Source: JANYLB01 sp963837715
GTDB lineage: Bacteria > Actinomycetota > Acidimicrobiia > IMCC26256 > JANYLB01
Assembly (NCBI GenBank): GCA_963837715.1
Contig: CAWIOF010000004.1
Span: 620,001 to 684,000, forward strand
Length of the DNA: 64,000 nt
Reading direction: 5' to 3'
Shown: in pieces, positions 9,260 through 18,449 of the stretch
Position numbering within the stretch: the first letter of the stretch is position 1
Layout: every line of letters starts with the position of its first letter
Made by a program: the position numbers and the translations under genes
Notes under the pieces: model-generated
Told to the model about the DNA's origin: nothing
Seen by the model: the letters and a program-made list of their open reading frames with translations, nothing else
Databases searched by the model: none

Positions 9260-9363
9260 GAAGAAGCGACGCCGGCGGACACTCGGCGCGGACGTCGATC
9301 CGGTGAGCGATCGAGCCGGCGTAGCGATTCGACCATCAGGATGGCCTCCGCTCCTTCTCCTGA
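9260..9363 (-). repeat. Family 1 repeat, inverted copy plus a short arm
   Basis: Reading on the minus strand, 9341-9260 is a full copy whose head is GATGGTCGAATCGCTACGCC. On the plus strand, 9346-9360 repeats the tail arm (CTCCGCTCCTTCTCC). It fills the gap between the convergent M20 and PAC2 genes. Confidence 0.85.
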
Positions 9364-9372
9364 CCGAAGGAT

Positions 9373-10242
9373 CTACTCTCCGCGCTGGTCGCGGAGGTAG
9401 CGCTCGAGTTCCTCGGCGAGGTCGTCGCCCGACGGGAGCTCGCCGAGGGGGGTCTCCCGGAGCTCCGTGTCGAACCTGTCCTCGAGCTCGGTGACATAGG
9501 CCTCGGTGTCGGCGTCGCCCACCACCGCGGTGCTGACCCGGTTGCGCCAGCCCTCGGCGGCGAGATCGAGCTCGGTCAGGTCGAGCGTGAGGCCGGTGAG
9601 CAGCGCGAAGCGCGCCACGAGCTCACGGCTGGCCACAGGATCGGGTGCCGACGCGACGTAGTGCGGCACCGGGGCCCACAACGACGCCGACACGAGATCG
9701 GCGTCGCGGCAGGCGTCGTGGAGCACGCCGACGATGCCGGTCGGGCCCTCGTAGCGCGACCGTTCGAGGCCGAGCCGTTCGATCAGGGCGGGATCGGTCG
9801 CGGTACCGGTGATCACGGGGGTCCGCGTGTGGGGAACGTCGGCGAGGAGCGCGCCGAGGGTCACCACGAGCTCGCAGCCGGCCGATCGGGCAACGGTGAC
9901 GACGGTGTCGCAGAAGCCCTTCCACCCGAAGTTGGGTTCGACCCCGCGCAGGATGATCAGGTCGTGGGGCGAGTCGGTGGTCGTGACCGCGGAGAACAGG
10001 TTCTGCGGCCAGGTGATCGCCTCGGTGACGCCGTCGCGCACCGCCACGTGGGGGCGGGTCGTCTGGAAGTCGTAGTGCCGTTCCGGGTCGATCCGCGCGA
10101 ACACGTCACCGCCGAGGTTCGCCGCGAGCCACTCCACGGCATCGGATGCCGAGTTGGCGGCGTCGTTCCAGCCGGTGAATCCCGCCACGAGCACGGGTCG
10201 ACGCAACTCGGGGTGATCGTCCCAGATCGGTTCGGTGCTCAC
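9373..10242 (-). CDS. PAC2-family protein
   Basis: PAC2 (proteasome assembly chaperone-like) fold protein of about 289 residues, common in actinobacteria and of unproven function there. It shows the typical LVAGFTGWNDA start, FVARIDPERHYDFQ-like segment, the ILRGVEPNFGWKGF region and GALLADVPHTRP-like block. The C-terminal 50 residues are acidic and helical. A GTG at 10242 is chosen. A TTG at 10272 would overlap the stop of the upstream phosphotransferase gene (TTGA) and add ten residues, so coupling is possible either way. Confidence 0.85.
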   Translation of the reverse strand: MSTEPIWDDHPELRRPVLVAGFTGWNDAANSASDAVEWLAANLGGDVFARIDPERHYDFQTTRPHVAVRDGVTEAITWPQNLFSAVTTTDSPHDLIILRGVEPNFGWKGFCDTVVTVARSAGCELVVTLGALLADVPHTRTPVITGTATDPALIERLGLERSRYEGPTGIVGVLHDACRDADLVSASLWAPVPHYVASAPDPVASRELVARFALLTGLTLDLTELDLAAEGWRNRVSTAVVGDADTEAYVTELEDRFDTELRETPLGELPSGDDLAEELERYLRDQRGE

Positions 10243-10268
10243 GATCCCGCGATCGTATGACCCTCGGG

Positions 10269-11318
10269 TCAACCGCGGAGCGCGGGGATCGACGATCGGT
10301 CGGCTTCGGCGAGTGCGCCTTCGACCAGACCGGTGACGAGCGCGTCCGACTCGGTGAAGCCCGAACCGAGGGTCTTGCCCATGCGGATCCGCGCGTTGAT
10401 CCCCTCGACGATGATCGCGAGCTTGTACGACGCGAACACGAGGTACCAGTCGAGGTGGTCGACGTTGCGACCGCTCCGGTCGGCGTACCGAGCGACCACC
10501 TCTTCGCGTGAGAGAAATCCGGGACGCGTCCCGATCGGTTCACCGGTGGCGACGTTCTGAGCGGTCGGGCTCCCCCAGTAGAGGAGGAAGAGCCCGAGAT
10601 CGGCGAGCGGATCGCCGAGCGTCGACATCTCCCAGTCGAGCACCGCCACCACCCTCGCGAGGTCGTCGGGGGCGAGCATCGTGTTGTCGAGGCGGTAATC
10701 GCCGTGCACGATCGACGGAGGTCCCGACTCCGGCAGCGCGGCGCGGAGCCGACGGCCGAGCTCGTCGACGGAGGGCTGCTCACGCGTCTTGGATCGCTCC
10801 CACTGTTCACCCCACCGCCGGACCTGCCGTTCGAGGAACCCGGCCGGGCGGCCGAACTCCGCGAGACCGACCGACTCGTAGTCGACCGTGTGGATCGCCG
10901 CGAGCACGTCGACGAGCTCCTCGGAGCAGGCGCGCGCCGTCTCTGGTGTGAGCTGGGCGAGTCCGGCGCTGTCGCGCAGGATGACGCCGTCGACGCGGTC
11001 CATCACGTAGAAGGGCGCGCCGTTCACCTCGAGGTCTTCGCAGAACGCGAACACGCGGGGTACCGGCACGTCGGTCGGTGCGAGCGCGTGGAGGACGCGG
11101 AACTCGCGGCCCATGTCGTGCGCGGTCGGCAACACGTGCCCGAGCGGCGGCCGACGCACGACCCACTGGTGCTCGCCGTCGGTCACGCCGTAGGTGAGGT
11201 TCGAGCGTCCGCCTGCGATCAGCTCCGCGTGCAGCGGTCGATCGGTTGCGCCGGGGACGTGCTGCGCGAAGTACGGGCGCAGCTTGTCGAGATCGATGCC
11301 GTCGAGATCGTCGGCCAT
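10269..11318 (-). CDS. APH-fold phosphotransferase, ACAD10/11 kinase-like
   Basis: About 349 residues, aminoglycoside-phosphotransferase (choline-kinase-like) fold. The nucleotide loop GGRSNLTYGV, the catalytic loop IVHGDYRLDN and the metal-binding DWEMSTLGDPLADL are intact. The sequence is closest to the kinase domain that precedes acyl-CoA dehydrogenase in ACAD10/11 proteins, which phosphorylates hydroxyacyl substrates, so lipid or acyl-CoA catabolism is more likely than antibiotic resistance. That is inference. ATG start. It overlaps or abuts the PAC2 gene downstream. Confidence 0.86.
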   Translation of the reverse strand: MADDLDGIDLDKLRPYFAQHVPGATDRPLHAELIAGGRSNLTYGVTDGEHQWVVRRPPLGHVLPTAHDMGREFRVLHALAPTDVPVPRVFAFCEDLEVNGAPFYVMDRVDGVILRDSAGLAQLTPETARACSEELVDVLAAIHTVDYESVGLAEFGRPAGFLERQVRRWGEQWERSKTREQPSVDELGRRLRAALPESGPPSIVHGDYRLDNTMLAPDDLARVVAVLDWEMSTLGDPLADLGLFLLYWGSPTAQNVATGEPIGTRPGFLSREEVVARYADRSGRNVDHLDWYLVFASYKLAIIVEGINARIRMGKTLGSGFTESDALVTGLVEGALAEADRSSIPALRG

Positions 11319-11326
11319 GGTTGCCC

Positions 11327-11410
11327 CCTGATGGTCGAATCCGCTGCGCCGGCTCGATCGCTCACCGATGCAACAGCCACGTCGCGTGGCCGCCGGCTCC
11401 GCTTCTTCTC
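11327..11410 (+). repeat. Family 1 repeat copy
   Basis: One copy with head CCTGATGGTCGAATCCGC and tail GCCGGCTCCGCTTCTTCTC. It sits 9 bp upstream of the start codon of the APH-fold gene, which reads the other way, so it occupies that gene's leader or promoter region. Confidence 0.9.
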
Positions 11411-11463
11411 GCGCCGACGGGGAGACTAACTGGGGATGCTGCGAGTTCGCGCGCCCGGCTTGG

Positions 11464-11811
11464 CTAGGCGACGCGGGGAGCGCGGGGCTGGACCGGACGT
11501 CCGTTGCCCTTGGGGTAGCGGGCGACCCGGCCGACTGGCATGTCGACGCGGAAGCCGGCTGCGGCACGGTCCTCTTCGGACTCGCCGCCCCAGAATCCGT
11601 ACTCACGCTGCTCACGCGCCCAGTTGCGGCACGGCTCGAGCACCTCGCAGCCCATGCAGATGGACCGGGCCTTCGCCTCGCGCAGCGTACGGGCCTCGGG
11701 CCGTTCCCCGGGGGGAGCGAAGTACAACGACGTCTCGCCCTCGCAGGCGGCGTCGACGGTCCAGGCAAGGGGACCGGTGAACACGAGGCTCGAGATCGTC
11801 TCTGCGGCCAT
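11464..11811 (-). CDS. WhiB-family iron-sulfur transcription regulator
   Basis: Small [4Fe-4S] regulator, 115 residues, that usually binds the sigma factor SigA. The four cluster Cys are seen in DAACEG and CMGCEVLEPC (C-x2-C-x5-C), followed by the turn motif GFWGG and a basic C-terminus rich in Arg and Lys for DNA contact. The start is ATG 11811, with GGAGG ten bases upstream; the longer frame upstream lacks family similarity. Transcribed away from the LysR gene across a 167-bp spacer. Which WhiB subgroup it belongs to is not clear. Confidence 0.93.
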   Translation of the reverse strand: MAAETISSLVFTGPLAWTVDAACEGETSLYFAPPGERPEARTLREAKARSICMGCEVLEPCRNWAREQREYGFWGGESEEDRAAAGFRVDMPVGRVARYPKGNGRPVQPRAPRVA

Positions 11812-11953
11812 GACAGCCTCCAAGAGGGGCGGGGGAATCTGTGGGAGGAGATCGGGGAGCCGGTGGGGGGATACCGACTCCCCGATTCCTGCAACCTCAA
11901 CTATCGAACACCGTGGCGGTGAATCTGTCCAACAGTTCATATTGATGGATTAC

Positions 11954-11968
11954 ATCTCCGTGGGAGAT
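11954..11968 (+). promoter_or_regulatory. Putative LysR operator (T-N11-A palindrome)
   Basis: ATCTCC-GTG-GGAGAT is a perfect 6-3-6 inverted repeat 10 bp before the lysR-type start codon. It contains a T-N11-A core, the LysR-family consensus. It lies in the divergent whiB-lysR spacer and suggests autoregulation. Confidence 0.6.
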
Positions 11969-11978
11969 ACTAGTCGGT

Positions 11979-12863
11979 ATGGAGCTCAGACACCTCGACA
12001 CCCTGGTCGCGATCGACGAGGAAGGTTCGTTCACCGCCGCCGCCGATCGCCTCAGCACGGTCCAGTCGAACGTGTCGGAGCAGGTCCGCCAACTCGAGGA
12101 GGAGCTCGGGGTCGAGCTCCTGACCCGGACCCGGCGGGGTGCGCGACCCACTGAGTGTGGTCAGGCGGTGATCGAACGGGCCCGGCGGATCCACCGCGAG
12201 CTCGACGCCCTGCGCGACGACCTCTCCATGCTCCAGGGTCTCCAACGCGGCACCGCGACGCTCGGCACGGTCGGGACCGCGAGTCGGTGGATCGCGCCGG
12301 CACTCGTCGCCGACCTCCGCACCCGCGCCCCGGGCATCCGGTTGCGGATCACCGAAGGAGCATCGGAACGGCTCGCGGCCGAGGTCCTGGCCCACGAGCT
12401 CGCGCAGGCGGTTGTCACCGAACCGATCGTCGATCGCAACCTCGTCATCGAACACCTCCTCGAGGAGTCGCTCGTGGGCCTGGCGCCGTGGGGGACGCCG
12501 CTGCCGCCGCCGCCGGTGCCGCTCGCCGCGCTGGCCGAGCTCCAGCTCGTGCTCCCGCCCGAGAACAACCCGCTGCGACTCGAGATCGAGGCGGCGGCGC
12601 GTGCCGCGGGTGTCGTGCTGGAGGTGCCGGTCGAGGTGGAAGGAGTCCGACTCATCGCCGACCTCGTCGCGGCGCACGGCGGGGTGTCGGTCCTCCCGGA
12701 GACCGCGATCCCACCCGAGCTCGTCGGACTGCGCACGTTCCCGATCGCCGACATGCCGCCGCGTCGCCTCGCGCTCGTCACCGCTCGCGACGCCCACCTG
12801 TCGCTCGCCGATCGCGCAGTGCGCGAGAGCATCTTGCGTCTCGTCGCCGACCGGAAGGGCTGA
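11979..12863 (+). CDS. LysR-family transcriptional regulator
   Basis: 294 residues. The N-terminal winged helix (MELRHLDTLVAIDEEGSF, then AADRLSTVQSNVSEQVRQLE) is a canonical LysR DNA-binding domain, followed by a linker helix and a periplasmic-binding-like effector domain (LGTVGTASRWIAPALVADL onward). ATG start. Its target is unknown; no divergent catabolic operon is present, only whiB. A perfect T-N11-A palindrome ends 10 bp before the start. Confidence 0.93.
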   Translation: MELRHLDTLVAIDEEGSFTAAADRLSTVQSNVSEQVRQLEEELGVELLTRTRRGARPTECGQAVIERARRIHRELDALRDDLSMLQGLQRGTATLGTVGTASRWIAPALVADLRTRAPGIRLRITEGASERLAAEVLAHELAQAVVTEPIVDRNLVIEHLLEESLVGLAPWGTPLPPPPVPLAALAELQLVLPPENNPLRLEIEAAARAAGVVLEVPVEVEGVRLIADLVAAHGGVSVLPETAIPPELVGLRTFPIADMPPRRLALVTARDAHLSLADRAVRESILRLVADRKG

Positions 12864-12864
12864 G

Positions 12865-13680
12865 TCAGGCGGGGACGGGTTCGCCGGTCTCGGTCGGCGG
12901 ATCGACCACCGGTCCCCGTCCGGACCGCGTGAACACCCGGCCTCCCGCGTAGCCGATACCGAAGATCGTGAAGCCGCCCGCGGCGTCGAGGAAGTAGTGG
13001 TTGCCGGTGAGCACGATCGCCGTGACCGTGAGTACCGGGTACAGGGCGGCGAGGACCTTCGCCCAACGGTGCTTGAGTCGGGGGACGAGCGCACAGGCGC
13101 AGAACAACGCCCAGGCGCAGTGCACGCTCGGCATCGCGGCGAACTGGTTGGAGATCTTGCTCATCTCCTTGGAGTTGAACGACCACAGCGTCGGGTACTT
13201 GGCGAGGGTGTCGACGAAGCCGTAGCTCCCGGGCAGCAGCCGCGGGGGCATCAGCGGCCAGGTGTAGAAGCCGATGAGTGCGATCGCGGTGGTGATCCCG
13301 AGCGTGTTCCGCCAACGGGGGTAGTCGTTCGGCCACTTGCGGAAGAGGTAGATGCCCACGCCGATCGTCACCACGAAGTGCAGCGATCCGTAGACGTAGT
13401 TCATGGCGATGACGAGCGGTCGGAAGTGCAGGGCCCACTCCTGCAAGAGCTGCTCGTGGTTGATGCCGAGCTGCTGTTGCCAGTGGATCAGGTTCCGCGC
13501 GTGGCTGAACGCGACGGTGGGGTCTTCGTTCACCTTGTTCCGCACCGCGGAGTAGAGGAAGTAGAACGCGAGGATCGCGAGCAGTTCCGCCCACCAGTAG
13601 ATGAAGTGGCCGTCGCGCAGTCGCTTTCCACCCGGGAGCCGGATGCGGGACGACGGCGACGAGCCGACCTGTGTGGTCAT
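12865..13680 (-). CDS. PAP2-like membrane phosphatase / inositolphosphotransferase
   Basis: About 271 residues, polytopic membrane protein of the PAP2_3 (Aur1/Ipt1-like) family. The catalytic elements of the PAP2 superfamily are seen in GSLHF, MPSVHCAW (His) and TGNHYFLDAAGG (His and Asp). Hydrophobic segments lie around residues 20-40, 90-115, 130-150, 190-215 and 220-245. It starts at ATG 13680, 8 bp after the stop of the upstream UPF0104 gene, so the two form an operon. In actinobacteria such proteins are candidates for phosphoinositide or polyprenyl-phosphate lipid work; the substrate is unproven. Confidence 0.82.
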   Translation of the reverse strand: MTTQVGSSPSSRIRLPGGKRLRDGHFIYWWAELLAILAFYFLYSAVRNKVNEDPTVAFSHARNLIHWQQQLGINHEQLLQEWALHFRPLVIAMNYVYGSLHFVVTIGVGIYLFRKWPNDYPRWRNTLGITTAIALIGFYTWPLMPPRLLPGSYGFVDTLAKYPTLWSFNSKEMSKISNQFAAMPSVHCAWALFCACALVPRLKHRWAKVLAALYPVLTVTAIVLTGNHYFLDAAGGFTIFGIGYAGGRVFTRSGRGPVVDPPTETGEPVPA

Positions 13681-13687
13681 CTCCCGA

Positions 13688-14689
13688 TCATTGCTCGCTC
13701 GACACCGGCTGCGGTGCACGTCGGTTGCCGATGGCGAATGCGGGGGCACCGGCGAGGCTCACGACCAGCATGATGAAGTACCAGAGCAGGCCGATTCCAA
13801 CCGCCTTCCCGGTCGAGACGCCGAGCGGGGTGAGGAACAGGGTGAGCATCCCCTCGCGCACGCCGAAGCCGCCCACCGACACCGGGATCACCTGGGCCAT
13901 CGCCACGGCCGGGATGAACGCGAGAATCGCGGCGTTCGGAACCGACACACCGAGGGCCCGGGTCGCGAACCAGACGGTGAGCACCGTCGACGCCTGGTAG
14001 AGCATCGCCGTTCCCAGCACCGCGCCGACGAGCCGGGGCCGGTGCCGGAGGCGGTGCACGCCGATGTGCACGGCACCCATGAAGCGCATCCAGTTGTCGT
14101 GGTCCTTGAAGCGCCCCGCGAGGCGTGGGCTCGCGGCGAGGACGAGGATGACCGCGAGCGCGAGCAACGTTCCCGCGGAGATCGCGAGCGCGATCCACGC
14201 GTGGTCGACCTCGATGAGGGAGGGCTCGAGTGCGAAACCGATGAAGCACAGCAGGGGGAGCGCGACGAAGCCGGTCAGGCGTTCGAGCGCCACCGAGGCG
14301 AACGCGGTGCTGCTCGACCCGGTCGTCTTGGCTCCCCGACTCACCCGCAGGACGTCGCCACCGATGGTCGACGGCAGCACGTTGCCCACGAACTGCCCCG
14401 CGAGGTAGTGCGAGAGGAGGATCCGGAGCCGGACCGGTACGTCGAACACGACGAGCACGCACTGCCACCGCCAGGCCGAGAGACCGATCCCGACGAGCGC
14501 CGTACCGACCGCGGCGACGAGCCAGAACACGGTCGAGAGGTGCCGTTGGCGCGGCAGCATCGCGTCGAAGTCCATCTTCGACACGAGCACGGCGAGGAGG
14601 GCGAGGCTCACGCTGATGCGAAGGGCCAGGATCCATCGACGTCGGGATCGACCGGGGGCGGCATCCTGCGCCGTCTCGGTTGCCGCCAT
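13688..14689 (-). CDS. UPF0104 / LPG-synthase-TM family membrane protein
   Basis: 333 residues with about eight hydrophobic helices, of the lysylphosphatidylglycerol synthase transmembrane-region (flippase-like) family. Conserved features include WRWQCVL and the block YLAGQFVGNVLPSTIGGD followed by VLR, plus a late GGFGVREG motif. Members without a synthase domain are thought to move or modify lipids. It is co-transcribed with the PAP2-like gene, which supports a lipid-linked envelope role. ATG start at 14689, head-to-head with the hydrolase gene. Confidence 0.87.
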   Translation of the reverse strand: MAATETAQDAAPGRSRRRWILALRISVSLALLAVLVSKMDFDAMLPRQRHLSTVFWLVAAVGTALVGIGLSAWRWQCVLVVFDVPVRLRILLSHYLAGQFVGNVLPSTIGGDVLRVSRGAKTTGSSSTAFASVALERLTGFVALPLLCFIGFALEPSLIEVDHAWIALAISAGTLLALAVILVLAASPRLAGRFKDHDNWMRFMGAVHIGVHRLRHRPRLVGAVLGTAMLYQASTVLTVWFATRALGVSVPNAAILAFIPAVAMAQVIPVSVGGFGVREGMLTLFLTPLGVSTGKAVGIGLLWYFIMLVVSLAGAPAFAIGNRRAPQPVSSEQ

Positions 14690-14750
14690 CCGATCAGCCT
14701 ACGGTCCCGTCGTGGCGGTTGTTGGCCCGCGCGGCCCCGGATCGGACACG

Positions 14751-15618
14751 ATGGGGGGCGACACCATCTCGCAGCAGCTGGGAGCAACCGTGCGGGTCAC
14801 GACCGACGATGGGGTGGGACTCGAGGTCCGGGTCGAAGGCGAAGGCCCCGGGTTGATGCTGGTCCACGGATTCGGTGGCGCGAAGGAAGACTTCGACGAT
14901 CACGTCGCCGCCCTCGCCGAGAGGGCCCGGGTCGTCACGTTCGATCACCGGGGCCACGGCGCCAGCGACGCGCCCGACTCCGTCGGGGTCCTACTCGCTC
15001 GACCGCCTCGCGGCCGACGTGCTGAACGTCGCCGACGCCTGCGGCCTCGACCGGTTCCGTCTGCTCGGACACTCGATGGGTGGAATGGCGGTGCGCCGGG
15101 TCGTGCTCGCGGCGCCGGAGCGCATCGAAGCGCTGGTGCTGATGGACACGTCGTCGGGTCCGGTCGCCGGGATCGACACCGACCTCATCGACCTTGCCGC
15201 CGACTACGGCCTCGCCGAGGGCAAGGCGGCGTTGAAGGAGCTGCTCGACTCCGCGCCCGTGCTGGACACGCCGGCCTACCAGCAGCTCCTCGAGGGCCGC
15301 TCCGGGTACCGGGAGTTCCAGGACGCGAAGTGGGAGGCGTTGTCGGTCGTCATGTGGTGCGCGATGGCGCGCGACATGGCGCACCAGCCGCAGCAACTCG
15401 ACGCCCTCGCGGCCGTGGCGTGTCCGACCCTCGTGATCGTCGGCGACCAGGACACGCCGTTCCTCGGTGACTCACGACGCATGGCCGACACCATCGCCGA
15501 CGCGTCACTGGCCGTGATCCCCGTCGCCGGGCACTCACCGCAGTTCGAGAACCCCGACGCATGGCTCCGGGCGCTCAGCGGCTTCCTCGACCACATCGAC
15601 GCCGCCGAAGCCGCGTAA
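14751..15618 (+). CDS. Alpha/beta hydrolase, apparent single-base frameshift
   Basis: Alpha/beta-hydrolase fold enzyme of about 288 residues when joined across a frameshift. The first part (to RGHGASDAPDSVG) includes the oxyanion HGFG motif. The second frame resumes SYSLDRLAADVL and holds the nucleophile elbow GHSMGGMA, the acid GDQDTPF and the His in AGHSPQFENP. Removing one G from GGGG at 14985-14988 restores a continuous frame. ATG 14751 is the likely start; GTG 14790 with GGAG in front is an alternative. If the extra base is real, this is a pseudogene. Confidence 0.75.
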
Positions 15619-15798
15619 TTCCGGGTCGACTCTCGCTCCGCCTGCTCGATCGCTCACCTGCTCGACGCCCGCGCCTCCGTGTCCGCAAGCTCCGCTTCGT
15701 CTCCGGATTCCGGGTCGACTCTCGCTCCGCCTGCTCGACGCCCGCGCCTCGTGTCCGCAAGCTCCGCTTCGTCTCCGGATTCCGGGTCGACTCTCGCG
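15619..15798 (+). repeat. Family 1 repeat, diverged subtype in near-tandem copies
   Basis: Units at 15619-15707 and 15708-15779, with a third head from 15780. Heads read TTCCGGGTCGACTCTCGC and tails GTCCGCAAGCTCCGCTTCG. The second unit lacks about 17 bp present in the first. The layout matches family 1, but the sequence has drifted. It starts directly after the hydrolase stop TAA. Confidence 0.88.
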
Positions 15799-15802
15799 GG
15801 AG

Positions 15803-16474
15803 TCACTCCCGCTTGGGGAAGAGGCAGGTGCGCCAGGTGCCGTTCTCCTTGTGGGCCTCGGCCTCCAACCGGTCGGAGGACCCACGGGCGAACTCGACGT
15901 CGTACCGAACGTCGGCGTCGCTGCCGCTGACGCTGCTGTAGTTCACGTCGTAGCTGACGAGCGCGCCCTTGGCGTCGGTCGTGTTGACGAAGACCTGTTC
16001 GTACTGTTCGAGGGTGTAGAGCTCGCGGTCGGCCGAGCACGAGATCCGGTAGGCGGCCGCGTAGTTCTCGGCCTTGATCTGCGCCAGCACCGCGTTCGTC
16101 GAGTCGATCGGCCCGGCGAGCGTCCTGATGAAGAGCACCACGGCGACGACGACCAGTGCGGCGATGAGCACGAGGACGCCGAGCAGGATCCAGAGCCAGG
16201 TCAACTTCCGCTTGGGCGGTGGTGCCGGCGGGACCCAGGTGTCGGGTGCCGGAGCGGTGGGTGCGACCGTTCCGGTCGTGGCCGCGGACCAGGTCGGGCC
16301 AGGAGGCGGCGCGGTGGGCGTCGCGTCGGTGGGCGTCGCGTCGACCGGAGGAGTCGCGTCGGTGGGTGTCGCGTCGGTCGGCGGGACTCCGACCGGTGGA
16401 ATCGCGCTGCCGGGGGGAGCGTCGACCGGGGGGAGCGAGGGTCCCGAATCGTCGGGTGGTTCGGCCGTGCTCAC
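15803..16474 (-). CDS. Proline-rich single-pass membrane protein
   Basis: About 223 residues from GTG 16474. Residues 1-85 are Pro/Thr/Asp-rich with repeated PTDATP units, so probably disordered and cytoplasmic. One strong membrane helix follows (WLWILLGVLVLIAALVVVAV). The external part of about 100 residues reads like the DUF4878/NTF2-like domain of actinobacterial membrane proteins (ENYAAAYRISCSADRELYT) and has two Cys. The hairpin GCGGGA-N5-TCCCGC at the stop codon could help ending transcription. Function unknown. Confidence 0.72.
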   Translation of the reverse strand: MSTAEPPDDSGPSLPPVDAPPGSAIPPVGVPPTDATPTDATPPVDATPTDATPTAPPPGPTWSAATTGTVAPTAPAPDTWVPPAPPPKRKLTWLWILLGVLVLIAALVVVAVVLFIRTLAGPIDSTNAVLAQIKAENYAAAYRISCSADRELYTLEQYEQVFVNTTDAKGALVSYDVNYSSVSGSDADVRYDVEFARGSSDRLEAEAHKENGTWRTCLFPKRE

Positions 16475-16484
16475 CCGCTCGACG

Positions 16485-16888
16485 CTAGCTGCCGGTGGCC
16501 TTCTCCAGGAACCGGTCACGTTCGACCACGACCCGCGTGATGCGGCCGGCGGCGACGAGACCGTTGCTGTCGCTCACGGAGATGCGGAACGTCAGGCGAC
16601 GACCCTCCACCGTCTCGAGGAGCGCTTCGGCCCGCACCGGGCCCCGACGGGCGTCGGCGCGAGGTGATCGAGTTGGACGCGATGTCCGACCGTCGTGGTC
16701 CCGGGGGCCAGCCGATCGACGATCGCCGCGACCGTCGCCTCCTCGGCGAGGCGCACGATGGCAGGGGTCGCGAGGACGGGCACGTCGCCGCTGCGGAGTG
16801 CGATCGCGGTGTCGGCCGAAGCGACGGTCATCTCGATGGCGGCGGTACAGCCCGGCGCGAGCGGGAGCGGCGGGGAGGCGGCGGGCAT
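16485..16888 (-). CDS. FlK-like hotdog thioesterase, apparent frameshift
   Basis: Acyl-CoA thioesterase of the fluoroacetyl-CoA-thioesterase-like hotdog family, about 134 residues when joined. The first part has ALRSGDVPVLATPAIVRLAEEA and VGHRVQLDHLAPTPVGAR. The conserved end (VRAEALLETVEGRRLTFRIS, then GLVAAGRITRVVVERDRF) is in another frame. One missing G in CCCGG(G)TGCGG near 16640 explains the switch. ATG 16888 is chosen; the frame is open further upstream to a GTG. It lies 10 bp upstream of the Pro-rich protein gene, probably an operon. A true deletion would make it a pseudogene. Confidence 0.72.
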
Positions 16889-17048
16889 CGACCTACGATA
16901 CGCAGCCCAGTGTCCGTCGGGCACTTCGGGTACGTCCTCACTGGTCCGGCTCACCGGTCCGGCGCAGGTGATCCGGGACTATCCGTCGCTCCGGATCCGT
17001 TGGTGAGCGGAGCGGATCGAACCCACGACGACCCTCCATGGAGGTCCG

Positions 17049-18449
17049 GTGACACAACTGGTCGACGAGACGGTCCTCGATCGCACGCTGCACGCGGCGC
17101 TACGGACCGGAGGCGACTTCGCCGAGGTGTTCGTCGAGGACCGGCGCACGACTGCCGCCCGGCTCGACGACCGTCGGGTGGAGGAGATGGTGTCGGGACG
17201 GGAACGGGGTGCCGGCATCCGCGTGGTGCGGGGTGCCACGACCGGCTTCGCCCACACCGCAGACCTCAGTGCCGACGGCCTCCGCGACGCTGCCGAGGCG
17301 GCGGCGGCCGCAGCCCACGGCGACGCCGGCCCGACGAACGTCGTCGCGCTGACCCGCCAGGATGCACCGCGTCCGCACGAGATCGAGGTGCTCCCCGAAT
17401 CCGTCGAGAAGGCGCGCAAGGCCGAGCTGCTCGCCCGCGCCGACGACGCGGCCCGTTCCGAGAGCGACACGATCCGCCAGGTGAGCGCGTCGTACGCCGA
17501 CGCCCGGCGCCAGATCCTCGTGGCCAACTCCGACGGGCTCCTCGCTGCAGACGACCAGGTCCGCACCCGGTTCTTCGTGAACTGCGTCGCCGTGGCCGAC
17601 ACCGGGATGCAGACCGGCACCGAGGCCCCCGGGCGTTCCGTGGGGTTCGAGCTGTTCGACGAGATCGCGCCGGAAGCCGTGGCGCGGATCGCGGCGCAAC
17701 GGGCGCTGACCGCCGCCCGGGCGCGGCCCGCACCATCGGGCAAGCTCCCGGTGGTGCTCAAGCGCGGTGCCGGCGGAGTGCTGTTCCACGAGGCGTGTGG
17801 ACACGGCCTCGAGGCGGATCTCGTCGGACGCGACGCATCGGTGTTCGGCGGGCAGGTCGGCGAGATGGTCGCGTCGCCCCTCGTGACCGTCGTCGACGAC
17901 GGCACCTACGCGCGCGAGTGGGGCACCTACGCGATCGACGACGAGGGCACCCCGGCGCAGCGCAACGTGCTCATCGAGAACGGGGTGCTCACCGACTACA
18001 TGTGGGATCTCCAGCGGGCCCGCAAGGAGGGTCGCCGTTCGAGTGGGAACGGTCGTCGCGAGACCTACCAGCACCTCCCGATGGTGCGGATGACCAACAC
18101 GTACCTGCTCGCCGGCGAGGAAGATCCCGACGAGATCATCTCCCAGACCCCCTACGGCCTCTACTGCGTCGCGCTCGGCGGTGGCCAGGTGAACACCGCC
18201 ACGGGCGACTTCGTGTTCGGCATCACCGAGGCCTACATGATCGAGAACGGCGAGATCACCGAGCCGGTCCGGGCCGCGCAACTCATCGGCAACGGCCCCG
18301 AGACCCTGCGGTCGGTCGACGCGGTCGGATCCGACTTCGACACCTGGGCCGGGACGTGTGGGAAGGACGGCCAGGGCGTGCCGGTCTCGTCGGGCCAGCC
18401 GACGCTTCGCGTCGCGGAGCTGACCGTGGGCGGGACCGCGGGTGCCTGA
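17049..18449 (+). CDS. tldD: TldD-type metalloprotease subunit
   Basis: Catalytic half of the TldD/TldE zinc protease, which degrades unfolded or leader peptides in the cytoplasm. 466 residues. The HExxxH zinc motif is visible in LFHEACGHGLEADL, and the C-terminal third has GITEAYMIENGEIT and the closing GTCGKDGQGVP segment with the zinc Cys. GTG start with GGAGG five bases upstream. It overlaps the next gene, its TldE partner, by 8 bp, so the heterodimer is made together. Confidence 0.94.
   Translation: MTQLVDETVLDRTLHAALRTGGDFAEVFVEDRRTTAARLDDRRVEEMVSGRERGAGIRVVRGATTGFAHTADLSADGLRDAAEAAAAAAHGDAGPTNVVALTRQDAPRPHEIEVLPESVEKARKAELLARADDAARSESDTIRQVSASYADARRQILVANSDGLLAADDQVRTRFFVNCVAVADTGMQTGTEAPGRSVGFELFDEIAPEAVARIAAQRALTAARARPAPSGKLPVVLKRGAGGVLFHEACGHGLEADLVGRDASVFGGQVGEMVASPLVTVVDDGTYAREWGTYAIDDEGTPAQRNVLIENGVLTDYMWDLQRARKEGRRSSGNGRRETYQHLPMVRMTNTYLLAGEEDPDEIISQTPYGLYCVALGGGQVNTATGDFVFGITEAYMIENGEITEPVRAAQLIGNGPETLRSVDAVGSDFDTWAGTCGKDGQGVPVSSGQPTLRVAELTVGGTAGA

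Noticed and set aside
10269..11318. Aminoglycoside resistance gene
   Set aside because: The fold is APH-like but the sequence pattern is that of ACAD10/11-type kinases, widespread housekeeping-type genes in actinobacteria.
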